Below, piece after piece: positions 34,503-43,457 of a stretch of 43,693 nt of DNA (positions are counted from its first letter, which is position 1; every line of letters starts with the position of its first letter). This DNA is from Fidelibacterota bacterium (GTDB lineage: Bacteria > Fidelibacterota > Marinisomatia > Marinisomatales > TCS55), in assembly GCA_029936965.1 (NCBI GenBank), contig JAPYRG010000013.1, forward strand, positions 1-43,693, written 5' to 3'. The translations under genes were made by a program, and so were the position numbers. The notes below the pieces were generated by a model. It saw nothing but the letters and a program-made list of their open reading frames with translations. It made no database searches and was not told where the DNA came from.

Positions 34503-37500
34503 TTATTTTTTATCGGAAAAACGATAATCATTTTCACCAAATATCTCCTGACAATTAATTTCTTCACTATCTTCACGTTTATAGCACTTTTCAGAAATTA
34601 ATTCACCATTATTAAACTTAACTTCACTCATTATATTTCCTTCTTCACCTGGATCTCCTCTGTTCATATAATACCAAAACCAAGAACCATCTTTTTTATC
34701 ATCCTTGTAAATACCTTGAAAAGCAATCTCGTCTTTACGGTAATAATCTACCCATTCTCCCACACGTTTCCCATTTGCAAATTCACGCACTCCGCTAATT
34801 TCACCATCTGGAAAATAGCGAAACCATTTTCCATGTTTTTTTCTATTTTTATAACTTGGTTCTTCCTTTAATTGTCCATTTTCATAGTATTCATATTCAA
34901 ATGTATCATATAATTCACCCATTCTCCACTCTTCAAATCTTTGGTATCCTCTTTCATCCCAAAATGCCCATAGCAAATGTTTTATACCATATTCATAATA
35001 ACCTTCAATCATTGGATTCTCATTAATATACCATTCTTTATAATCACCATGTTTTAAATTGTTCTCATAATTAGTCTCTGTAGATACTTCAAACGTAGAA
35101 TCAAAATGTACATACCAAGTACCGGTCTTCTTACCGCCATCATATACTGATATTGTTGAGTCTTTCCCCTCTTCAAAATACGTATACCACTTCTGATCAC
35201 GTTTCCCATTTTCTAAAAATACAGCATCTGCTTTAGATTTGTCGTTTTCATAATATTCATAAACAAAACCATCAATAATTGAATCAGCATCGTATACTTC
35301 ATATTTTATTACAGAATCATTTCTCGCATAAGTCCATAATGCAGACATTAGATCATATTCATAATAACCTCTTTGAACTAATTCTTTTTTAATCGTCCAT
35401 TCTTCATATAAACCATATTTTTTTCCCATTGAATATGTAGTTAGGTACTGTAAGCGCTCATTATCAAATAACTGCCTCCATTCCCCATCACGAAAATATT
35501 CTGTAAAAGATGGCTCTTCCATGGGATTGCCATTATCATAGTATTTAAAAAAATATTTTAATTTTGCTACACCCATATCGTAATACTCATATGATTCCTG
35601 TCTTTTTAAATCTGGGTCAAATGTTATCCAGACGCCATGTTTGAGATCATTCGAGTATTCTCCCTCTTTAATAATTCTTCCTTCTTCATCCCAAAGTGAG
35701 TACATACCATTTGCTTTCCCACTATAATAACTTAATCGTTCTTTCTTTTTACCGGAAGGATACCATGTTAACCAATCGCCAGTCTTTAACCCCATATCAT
35801 ATTCTCCCTTAGTTTCTTTTCTGCCTAGGCTATCGTAGGACATAAAGCCACCATTTAACTTTCCTGCAGTATAAGAGGTTTTCACTTTTACTTTGCCATT
35901 TAAATACCATTCCTTTGAAGCCCCATCAAGTAAATCATTTGCATATGACTGCTTCAGTAATATTTGTCCTGCCTCCGTATAATCAGCATATTTCCCTTCT
36001 AACTTATCATCTTTATATGTCCTTATATAATTCGTTTGACCGCTTTCATAATAACCAGTGAATTTTCCATTTTTCCGTCCTTCTTTATATGAAATTTTTT
36101 CTATCAATTGTCCATTTGGATAGTGTAAATCCGCATATTCTGAAACAAGAGAATCTTGATCCCAATATTGATAATATGTATCTCCATTCTCTTCATAGGT
36201 TATCCATTCCTCATTCTTTTTTCCCATTTCATATCGTTCTATCTTTTTTGTTGTACCGTCTTCTTTAATAAATTTCCACACTCCCATAGGCTTATCTTCT
36301 TCATAACGTTTTACATATTCCACTTTACCTGAAGGATAATAACCAGTGAATTTCCCATCCTTTAAACCTTCTTTGTACGATATTTTTTCTATCAATTGTC
36401 CATTAGAATAATGTAAGTCTGCATACTCTGAAATAAGAGAATCTTGATCCCAATATTGATAATATGTATCCCCCTTTTCATCTATACGGAACCATTCTTC
36501 AACCTTCTTTCCCTCCGCATAGATTTGTACTTCATTCTTATCCCCTCCTGCAGTATAAAACTGCCACTTTCCATCTGGTTTATCATCTGTATATTTTTTC
36601 TTATACTTCGTTGCGCCACTTTCATAATAACCAGTGAATTTCCCATCCTTTAAGCCCTCTTTGTACGATATTTTTTCTATCAATTGTCCATTTGGATAAT
36701 GCAAATCCGCATATTCTGAAATTAATGAGTCCATATCCCAAAACTGATAATATACATCTTCATTTTGTTCGACTCGGTACCACTCATCGTTGCGTTTACC
36801 TTCAACATAAATCTCTTCTGCATTCGTTTTCCCAGCCATTGTGTAATATTGCCATTTTCCAGCTGGGATATCATCCTCATAACGTTTTACGTATTTCTTC
36901 GCACCATTTTGATAATAACCTGTAAATTTTCCTTCCTTCAAACCTTCTTTATACGAAATTTTTTCTTTCAACTGTCCATTAGGATAATACAAGTCTGCAT
37001 ACTCTGAAATTAATGAGTCCATATCCCAAAACTGATAATGTACATCGTTCCCATCAGTCTTTTTATACCACTCCCCATTCCGTTTATCATTTTCATATAA
37101 TTCTAAAGTCTGTATATCACCTAATTCTGTATAGTATTGCCACTTTCCCTGTTTTTTTCCATCTTCAAATCTTTTAACATGTTTCGTCTCCCCATCTTTG
37201 AAATAACCTGTCCATTTCCCATGTGGAAGACTATCCTTAAACGCATATTTTTCCATCAATTGAAAATTAGGATAGTAGTGTTCCGTATATCGAACTATAA
37301 ATTTATCTTCCCTGTATTCTTCATAATGAATATCTCTTGTTTCCAAATCTTTTGTATACCATAACCCATCCTTTAAATCATCATTATATATCTCAACTCG
37401 CACGAGAACTACATCATCATTATAAAAATTCCATTCACCATCTTTTAATCCATCTTTATACATTTTATCTGAATCTTTTTTTCCGGTAGAATCATAATCA

Positions 37501-38195
37501 ATGCTTACTCCATGAAGATTATCATTTTTGTATGTATACTCGAGTTTTAATGTTTTATCTAGATACCATTCTTTCCATATACCGTGTAATAAATCTTTTT
37601 TATACATTTTTTCAATAATCTTCTGAGCACTCGCAGAATCAAAAATAGCATAAGATCCATCTAATGCATCTTTTTTATAATGGTATATCTCCCTTGGTGA
37701 TTCATCAACAAACCACTCTATCCACTCTCCTTCTTTTAAGCCTTTTTCATAATAATGGCTAAATTTCTTATTTGCATCTGAAGGAATTACAACTTTCTTA
37801 AAACCAAACAGTCCATCATAAAATATGCTATCAATCTGACTCCCTTGTACTACATATAATTCTTCTTTTGGTCCTTCATCGGCAAACTTATATACTTCAG
37901 CAAAATTCTTAAAAATATCTATTTCTTGTCTAGTTAGTCGGCCAGCAATCTTATTAATGGCCATTTTTGTTGTATCGATTTGAAATGGGTGAAATGCTAA
38001 ATATGTGACTGAAAGTGTATCTCCATTATTTTCAATACCTTCCGATATTTGACGATTAAATCTGTCTTTACCTATAAAAGGTTTTTTCTTACCAAATAAT
38101 CCTTCGGGATTAATGATAAATGCCAATAATATAAATATTACCATCCTATACATAGAATAGCCCTGTTGAGTAATATTTAAATATTTTGAATTCAT
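34503..38195 (-). CDS. 1230-residue secreted MORN-repeat protein
   Basis: The protein has a hydrophobic leader (~15-35). From about residue 130 to the end it is built of MORN_2-type units of about 24 residues with the pattern DGxWxxYYxNGxxKxxxxYxxGKK; units that differ in length occur near the end. The central part has a higher-order period of exactly 96 residues. MORN_2 repeats build long beta ribbons, are common in exported FCB proteins, and can bind lipids or partner proteins. No enzymatic domain is seen. The start is uncertain: the second Met at residue 15 would give a more usual leader, and neither start has a good ribosome site. It is 2 bases upstream of the TIM-barrel gene. Confidence 0.85.
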   Translation of the reverse strand: MNSKYLNITQQGYSMYRMVIFILLAFIINPEGLFGKKKPFIGKDRFNRQISEGIENNGDTLSVTYLAFHPFQIDTTKMAINKIAGRLTRQEIDIFKNFAEVYKFADEGPKEELYVVQGSQIDSIFYDGLFGFKKVVIPSDANKKFSHYYEKGLKEGEWIEWFVDESPREIYHYKKDALDGSYAIFDSASAQKIIEKMYKKDLLHGIWKEWYLDKTLKLEYTYKNDNLHGVSIDYDSTGKKDSDKMYKDGLKDGEWNFYNDDVVLVRVEIYNDDLKDGLWYTKDLETRDIHYEEYREDKFIVRYTEHYYPNFQLMEKYAFKDSLPHGKWTGYFKDGETKHVKRFEDGKKQGKWQYYTELGDIQTLELYENDKRNGEWYKKTDGNDVHYQFWDMDSLISEYADLYYPNGQLKEKISYKEGLKEGKFTGYYQNGAKKYVKRYEDDIPAGKWQYYTMAGKTNAEEIYVEGKRNDEWYRVEQNEDVYYQFWDMDSLISEYADLHYPNGQLIEKISYKEGLKDGKFTGYYESGATKYKKKYTDDKPDGKWQFYTAGGDKNEVQIYAEGKKVEEWFRIDEKGDTYYQYWDQDSLISEYADLHYSNGQLIEKISYKEGLKDGKFTGYYPSGKVEYVKRYEEDKPMGVWKFIKEDGTTKKIERYEMGKKNEEWITYEENGDTYYQYWDQDSLVSEYADLHYPNGQLIEKISYKEGRKNGKFTGYYESGQTNYIRTYKDDKLEGKYADYTEAGQILLKQSYANDLLDGASKEWYLNGKVKVKTSYTAGKLNGGFMSYDSLGRKETKGEYDMGLKTGDWLTWYPSGKKKERLSYYSGKANGMYSLWDEEGRIIKEGEYSNDLKHGVWITFDPDLKRQESYEYYDMGVAKLKYFFKYYDNGNPMEEPSFTEYFRDGEWRQLFDNERLQYLTTYSMGKKYGLYEEWTIKKELVQRGYYEYDLMSALWTYARNDSVIKYEVYDADSIIDGFVYEYYENDKSKADAVFLENGKRDQKWYTYFEEGKDSTISVYDGGKKTGTWYVHFDSTFEVSTETNYENNLKHGDYKEWYINENPMIEGYYEYGIKHLLWAFWDERGYQRFEEWRMGELYDTFEYEYYENGQLKEEPSYKNRKKHGKWFRYFPDGEISGVREFANGKRVGEWVDYYRKDEIAFQGIYKDDKKDGSWFWYYMNRGDPGEEGNIMSEVKFNNGELISEKCYKREDSEEINCQEIFGENDYRFSDKK
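36105..37262 (-). repeat. Exact-period 288-bp tandem super-repeat inside the MORN gene
   Basis: The marker caattg/caactg (encoding part of NGQL) occurs at 36105, 36393, 36681, 36969 and 37257, each 288 bases apart, which corresponds to 96 residues or four 24-residue MORN units. Each unit also repeats SEYADL, YPNGQL, ISYKEG and GKFTGYY. Unit similarity is highest in the four lower-coordinate copies; the copy at 37257 is clearly diverged. The array limits are approximate. Confidence 0.9.
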
Positions 38196-38272
38196 TTATG
38201 AATCATTCAATTTATCATATGACATTGAAATTACAATCTTATATGAAAAAAAATCATGTTCTTAATTTTTTA

Positions 38273-39586
38273 TCAATAATGATTAAATAGTTCTGCACTT
38301 TCAATAATCTTATGTACAACCAAAGGTCCTAGCGTTGATCCATAAAAACTGACACTCGTCTCATACCCCCCTTTTTCATATTCTTCCTCTGATAGCATAT
38401 AACTAATCCATTCATTGGCTAGACCACCAATAGTTATAAATTCTATTTCTATTTTTTCATGAACCTTATCCTTGATATCAATACCTAATTCAGCTGTCAT
38501 TTCTCCAGGAACTCCAACAATCAATAAATCTCCAATAGTAAAAAAAGTACTTGATGTGCTATCTGGAAATAATAGATTAATTATATAATCAGCTTGATCA
38601 CTATTAATTCCATATTCCTTACCACCTGTCATCATGAACGTAGGGTGCCAACTACGTTGAGGTAACGCTATATCAAACTGATAATAATCAAAATTGAATA
38701 CGGGTTTTGTTTGAATATTTTGAACTAAATCCCATGACAAATAACCTAAATCTACACCATACGTTTTGGCTTGCTCCCAATTTTTTGCAACTTCTAAGCG
38801 TGGAGTAGGGCTTTGGTCCCCTTCAGCTCCATTATAATAAAATACCATTGTATTTGATTCAGATAGTTCTTCTATAGTTCGCTGTAGGTGTCCAGGCCAT
38901 CCACCAGAAAATTCCATATCTTCTGGGCCCATAAATGTTGGATGAGCAGTCCAATTAATCAATATTGCTAATGGTGATTGATCCATTCGATTGATTCTTG
39001 TTATTGTAAGATCATTATCAACTATACTGTTTCCTTTTCTCCGATTTCTATTCCACCCATTGAGTTTTTGTCTGCCAGTCCCAATGGTGACTGGCTGCAA
39101 ATTTTGCTGTGCTTCTAAAATTATATTTTTAATGTTCTCAATCGTTAACATAAGTACATCATTATTAAAAATACCAATCTGTGGAATGTTTAAGTTATTC
39201 TTCATATGCAAAGACATCATTTCTATACTAGTATGTGAATGGCTTGGTAATAGCAACATATTATTATCACTCCAACCATATTCTTGTAATGACTCCACAA
39301 GTTGTGATTTGAAATAAGGTGGAAACGATTGCATATCTGCAGTTACAATTGCAAAACTTTTATCCTGATCCTTAAATACAATTGCCTTGGCATAAATATA
39401 ATCATGGACTCCTATAGCTGGTTGACTCATTCGATCACCATATCCTCCAAGGATCGGATTTAAATCTAGAGGTGGAGTGATATTAATTACGGCAACTCCA
39501 GCATGGATAAGTTGTTTTTTTTCATCACACCCAAAAAAAGATAGAATAAAAAAAGCTAGAAATGCCCTTATTATATAATTTTTTAT
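38273..39586 (-). CDS. Neutral ceramidase-family lipoprotein (copy 3), non-canonical start
   Basis: The first ATG in the frame (39430-39428) cuts off the family's N-terminal motif. Upstream, the same open frame continues back past 39586 and encodes a lipoprotein leader ending LSFFGC and then GVAVINITPP and LGGYGDR, the conserved opening of this family. No ATG, GTG or TTG exists there, so I place the start at an ATA (39586; an ATT is at 39589), giving about 437 residues. Further motifs are SHSHTS (zinc His pair), NWTAHPTF, GAEGDQSP (Ser-containing block), VGVPGEMT (metal Glu) and NEWISYML (Tyr), so a full set appears present. It lies 13 bases after the DUF1479 gene, which might couple translation. 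An outer-membrane or periplasmic amidase is likely. Confidence 0.8.
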   Translation of the reverse strand: MKNYIIRAFLAFFILSFFGCDEKKQLIHAGVAVINITPPLDLNPILGGYGDRMSQPAIGVHDYIYAKAIVFKDQDKSFAIVTADMQSFPPYFKSQLVESLQEYGWSDNNMLLLPSHSHTSIEMMSLHMKNNLNIPQIGIFNNDVLMLTIENIKNIILEAQQNLQPVTIGTGRQKLNGWNRNRRKGNSIVDNDLTITRINRMDQSPLAILINWTAHPTFMGPEDMEFSGGWPGHLQRTIEELSESNTMVFYYNGAEGDQSPTPRLEVAKNWEQAKTYGVDLGYLSWDLVQNIQTKPVFNFDYYQFDIALPQRSWHPTFMMTGGKEYGINSDQADYIINLLFPDSTSSTFFTIGDLLIVGVPGEMTAELGIDIKDKVHEKIEIEFITIGGLANEWISYMLSEEEYEKGGYETSVSFYGSTLGPLVVHKIIESAELFNHY

Positions 39587-39599
39587 AATTTCTACAATC

Positions 39600-40850
39600 T
39601 TACCAGGGAGTAAAGCCCATTTGTTTTTTACCTAGATCAGATAAATCATCCATCGTTGCTCTATTAAGAAAATTTACTTCATAGTCTTCTTTGGAAAAAT
39701 CAGGAGCACTCTCTCCTTTCAGAAAGCGCTCTCCTTGAAGAGTTAAATAATCACTATTTTTTTTGCATAATGGAGAAGATCCAATGTACATGACATTACT
39801 ATAATTTTTACCTACATGAGTATCTTCTACTGCATGGGTAATGTCAGGGTGCCACCAGACCGTATCACCAGGGGATAATAATGGAATAGAAATAAGTGCT
39901 TTTAATGATAAAGCATGCCATTCAGGTGAAGTATCAAGAGCTCTTCCTGGTAACGCACCGCAGAGTGAATCTTCGGGGACATCATCTAATAGAGCGCGAT
40001 ATAAAATATAAATAATGTTGTTCACTATTGGTATTAACTGCAATGTCCCATCATTCGGTCCTTGTTCAGTTAGAGCAGTCCATCCTTGAAAGGTGCGAAA
40101 AACATGACTTACAGCTGGAGAAGGGATTTCACTTATTTCTGTGCGATATGTAGCATCAAATGGATCATATTCGCGCCATTTCCCCTCAAAAATACTACGA
40201 TATACTTTTTGATATCCTTTATCAATCCACCGCTCTATAGAACCCGCATCAGTATGTGGCGATAAACCAAATGTATTATCTCCTGGTTCACGTCTTCTGA
40301 TTCTATCCGCATAAGAACATTCTTTAGTTGGATCAAAGACTGTATTACTATTCTGTTTATATACCCACAAATTATTTAACCAAGCCTTGGCCTTGGCCAT
40401 AGACTTGTCCTGGCGCGCCTTAACTTGTGGTTGTGACCAATAAATGCCAAATACCTGCGGTTTTGACGATTGCAAAGAATTAAAATATTGATCTAAATGA
40501 TCTTTTTCCTGGCATTGCTCATAATAACCATTTGCTGTAATATATTCCTCAAGCTGTTCATTCCATTCATCAATCTGATATTTTGAAAATACATTTCTAA
40601 TGATAACACAACCTCTTTTTTTAATGAGATCAATGGTCTCTTGGTTAACTTTTTCATCTTCTATATCTTTATAAGAAATATCAGGAATCACCTCTTTACC
40701 ATCAGCGATTAAAGTTTGAATTATTGATACCTCCTCGGCTATACAGCTTTCTACCTCTTTAAATATTCCTTTAAGATCGGGAAGGTTCTGTTTCAATTGT
40801 TTTTTGGTTTTTACAATTGCTTCTTCAATATTATCTATTATTAGATCCAT
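39600..40850 (-). CDS. DUF1479 (YbiU-like) Fe(II)/2-oxoglutarate-type oxygenase
   Basis: The 416-residue protein follows DUF1479: RGCVIIRNVF near the start of the domain, SPHTDAGSIERW (His-x-Asp metal pair, about residue 199), VFRTFQGWTALTEQGPNDGTL, PGDTVWWHPDITHAVED (distal His, about 345) and the C-terminal KKQMGFTPW. The fold predicts a mononuclear-iron oxygenase using 2-oxoglutarate; the substrate is unknown. No signal peptide is present, so it is cytoplasmic. It has a clear ribosome site (agaggaatg) and lies 14 bases after the hydroxylase gene. Confidence 0.9.
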   Translation of the reverse strand: MDLIIDNIEEAIVKTKKQLKQNLPDLKGIFKEVESCIAEEVSIIQTLIADGKEVIPDISYKDIEDEKVNQETIDLIKKRGCVIIRNVFSKYQIDEWNEQLEEYITANGYYEQCQEKDHLDQYFNSLQSSKPQVFGIYWSQPQVKARQDKSMAKAKAWLNNLWVYKQNSNTVFDPTKECSYADRIRRREPGDNTFGLSPHTDAGSIERWIDKGYQKVYRSIFEGKWREYDPFDATYRTEISEIPSPAVSHVFRTFQGWTALTEQGPNDGTLQLIPIVNNIIYILYRALLDDVPEDSLCGALPGRALDTSPEWHALSLKALISIPLLSPGDTVWWHPDITHAVEDTHVGKNYSNVMYIGSSPLCKKNSDYLTLQGERFLKGESAPDFSKEDYEVNFLNRATMDDLSDLGKKQMGFTPW

Positions 40851-40864
40851 ATCATTCCTCTCAT

Positions 40865-41704
40865 TTATGTAGCTATTTCACTACCTGCTTTATCGGATTT
40901 AATAAAGGGATAATACAAATGAGATTTCCAATTATCATCAGGATCATCTGGTATTCCATATACTGAAGGATATTTTCTAGTAATCCGCGCAGTACCAAAA
41001 ATCACATCCCAAAGAAAAAACATATTACTAAAGTTCCCATCGGGATTGCTAATTCCATCATCTGCAGTTTTTCCATGGTGAGCAAAATGTGTGGCTGGTG
41101 TGGATATGAAACGTTCAATCACCCAAGCAATTGGATGCAATGGCTTAAACTTATATAAGAATGAATCCCATCTTGCTTCACTATGTGCGCCGGTAACAAT
41201 TATCTGTTTTAATATAATTGCCATAATCATTTCTTGATATAATCCAAAATATGTTACTATTGCAAGCCACCATATATTTGGCATAAGCACATAATACATG
41301 ATTGCATTACGATAAGAAACTAACACGCCCATTTCTCTTGAAGAATGATGGGGACGATGTAATTTCCATAACCAAGGCCATTCATGAGCTTTACGATGGT
41401 ACCAATACTGTAAATAATCATCTCCAAAGATTACTACTAATGACGATATCCAAAAGGTTGAATCGCTAAATATATTATGGTACTGGGGTAATAAATTTAT
41501 TAAAAGAAACGTAGTTGAAAAGAATATGATTGGTTTAATTAAAAAAAATAAATTAAGCGTACTTACAAGTTCCACATACCAATCATTTTTAGATCGGATT
41601 GAATTTTTTCCATATAAACCACCCAAAGACTCAATAAGACCAAACAGAATTAATATGGAAAAGACAGCATAAACATCTATATATTTTATATTCAGTATAA
41701 CCAT
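40865..41704 (-). CDS. Sterol desaturase/fatty acid hydroxylase family membrane enzyme
   Basis: The 279-residue protein has about five membrane helices and the histidine boxes of the diiron hydroxylase superfamily: YWYHRKAHEW, HRPHHSS and THFAHHG. These enzymes hydroxylate or desaturate lipid chains, sterols, ceramides or carotenoids. The third box is followed by DGNFSNMFFLWDVIFGT, usual for bacterial members. It starts after aaggata and is the first gene of a three-gene unit that leads to DUF1479 and a ceramidase-family lipoprotein, which hints at lipid modification. The substrate is not predictable from sequence. Confidence 0.92.
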   Translation of the reverse strand: MVILNIKYIDVYAVFSILILFGLIESLGGLYGKNSIRSKNDWYVELVSTLNLFFLIKPIIFFSTTFLLINLLPQYHNIFSDSTFWISSLVVIFGDDYLQYWYHRKAHEWPWLWKLHRPHHSSREMGVLVSYRNAIMYYVLMPNIWWLAIVTYFGLYQEMIMAIILKQIIVTGAHSEARWDSFLYKFKPLHPIAWVIERFISTPATHFAHHGKTADDGISNPDGNFSNMFFLWDVIFGTARITRKYPSVYGIPDDPDDNWKSHLYYPFIKSDKAGSEIAT

Positions 41705-41763
41705 TATCCTTTTTTATCCAACACGTGAGCAAATCTAATGCATTTTGTAAAAAGAATTATATG

Positions 41764-41794
41764 GAAAAAAAGCCCCACTATTTCGGGGATTTTT
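41764..41794 (-). terminator. Rho-independent terminator after the YHYH protein gene
   Basis: Read on the minus strand, CCCC (41788-41785) pairs with GGGG (41776-41773) around an 8-base loop, extended by A/T pairs, and is followed by CTTTTTTT. It starts about 8 bases after the stop of the 41796-43457 gene. The GC core is only 4 bp, so it is weaker than the terminator at 8968-9001. Confidence 0.7.
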
Positions 41795-41795
41795 A

Positions 41796-43457
41796 TTATT
41801 TGAGCAATATCATTTTCTTCGTTTGTATAAAATCACCAACCTGTGCTTGATATATATATAGACCAGCACTAACAGCTCTTCCATAATCATCCTTGGCATT
41901 CCAAAGGACTGATTTATACCCTGGATTTTGTTGCTCATTCACTATTGTGCGAACTTTTTTTCCCATCATATCATAAATCGTTATATCTACAAACGTTTGT
42001 TCTGGTAGATCATATCTAATGGTTGTTTCTGGATTAAATGGATTTGGATATGCAGGGTATAATCTAAATGAGTTGGGTATTGGATGCGAATCCATAGAAA
42101 ATAATTCTTCTGTATTGCTAGTCCCAGGTGTAGGATTCATTTGTTGCCAGGTATCCGATCCATTTGGAAATCTACCATATGAGACATCTACAGTTTGTTC
42201 TCCATAAGATAACGTATCAACTACAGTAGTTGAATCAGCCATAAAAAGCGCTATTTGCTCTCCACTTCCACTTAATTTAATCTCTAAATGAAGCACTCCC
42301 TGTTCCGAATCATTATCCGCCCAAAATAAAATTATTTCACCTGGTTGAATAATAGTTGAATCATTCCCAATTGGGATTTGATGATAATTTTCATAGTCAC
42401 CAATATTATCTGTTATTAAATAACCACCAATATCAACTGCTTCATTACCATAATTATATAACTCAATATAATCATCATATTCTCCATTTGGATCGGTACA
42501 GCATGCGTCATTTAATGCCAGAAATTCATTTACTACTATGGTAGGTTCTATTGCAGTTGCGCAATCCGCTGGACAATTTGTTTCGGTTTCAGGACCACCA
42601 CAAGTTCCATCACCGCAACAAGGCATTCCAGGAGGCACTTCATTACAATCTGGAGGATTACCGCCTCCACCACCTCCACCACCTCCGCCGAATCCAGTTC
42701 CCAATGTTCCAGCAAAAGCACCTATGATATACGGCTGCGTATAATTAGTGTGATAATGGTAAATACTATCAGGAAAATCCGGTGTTGAACCATATTCCCC
42801 ATGAAAGTCATCGAGGCTTTGCGCATTATTTCCATCCAGATTTTTGGGCCCATAAACAGGAAATCCATCGCCAGCAAATCCTATAAAGTTATCCTCTGTT
42901 ACTGTAAATAATGATTCAGGTGGAAAATGATAATGATAATTTCCTTGAGGAGCAGGATGACCATTTGCCGGATCAAATGATTGAATTACCTGATTTGTAA
43001 CTGTTTGAGTAGGAGATTCATACTCATTGAAAAAAGGAACACCATTAATGGATACGCCGATAGGCCCCAGAAACGTATCAGTTGGTCCATTCGGATTAAT
43101 TTCAGGATATAATGGTATTCGAAATTCATAGTTTTGTTGTGCTATACGGTTCGGATTTAGATTCATATTTGCAGGCGTCTGCATCCATAAATCATTAATG
43201 CCATCTCCATCATTATCCTGCCAATAATACATTCCATTGTTCGTTTGACTATATGTCTGAACAAAATATGGACTTAAGTGACTTGGCACTCCATCTCCCT
43301 CAATAACAATTTCATCTCCTTCCACATATATTGTGATGGTAGAATCAAAATAATCAAATAGTACTGTCATATCTGGTTGATTTTGAGCAATTAACACCAT
43401 ATTAATTAATAATGTTAAAGAAAAAATAATTTGTTTTACCATCTTCCTAGTATTCAT
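41796..43457 (-). CDS. Secreted YHYH-domain and lamin-tail-domain protein with sorting domain
   Basis: The 553-residue product has a signal peptide ending VLIAQ. The YHYH region (about 95-255) contains NYHYHFPP, GFAGDGFPVYGP and YHYHTNYTQPYIIGAFAG. A run of about ten glycines (~256-266) and a short Cys-rich segment (CCGDGTCGGPE, NCPADC) follow. Then comes a lamin-tail-like domain (~305-445: VVNEFLALND, YDDYIELYN, GYLITDN, SYGRFPNGSDTW) and a sorting domain from ~461 (AYPNPFNPETTIRYDLP to KKMILLK). Its ATG overlaps the stop of the SCO1-like gene and has an aaggag site. The YHYH domain's function is unknown; the histidines could bind metal. Confidence 0.88.
   Translation of the reverse strand: MNTRKMVKQIIFSLTLLINMVLIAQNQPDMTVLFDYFDSTITIYVEGDEIVIEGDGVPSHLSPYFVQTYSQTNNGMYYWQDNDGDGINDLWMQTPANMNLNPNRIAQQNYEFRIPLYPEINPNGPTDTFLGPIGVSINGVPFFNEYESPTQTVTNQVIQSFDPANGHPAPQGNYHYHFPPESLFTVTEDNFIGFAGDGFPVYGPKNLDGNNAQSLDDFHGEYGSTPDFPDSIYHYHTNYTQPYIIGAFAGTLGTGFGGGGGGGGGGNPPDCNEVPPGMPCCGDGTCGGPETETNCPADCATAIEPTIVVNEFLALNDACCTDPNGEYDDYIELYNYGNEAVDIGGYLITDNIGDYENYHQIPIGNDSTIIQPGEIILFWADNDSEQGVLHLEIKLSGSGEQIALFMADSTTVVDTLSYGEQTVDVSYGRFPNGSDTWQQMNPTPGTSNTEELFSMDSHPIPNSFRLYPAYPNPFNPETTIRYDLPEQTFVDITIYDMMGKKVRTIVNEQQNPGYKSVLWNAKDDYGRAVSAGLYIYQAQVGDFIQTKKMILLK

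Noticed and set aside
36105-37262. Regularly spaced repeats as a possible CRISPR array
   Set aside because: The period is 288 bases, the similarity runs through the whole unit, and it is in frame within a coding gene.
41731-41738. TAGATTTG (minus strand) before the hydroxylase gene as a promoter element
   Set aside because: No matching upstream element at the right distance.
42538-42744. Plus-strand open frame with a long proline run
   Set aside because: It is the antisense of the glycine run and neighbouring codons of the YHYH protein gene, and has no ribosome site.
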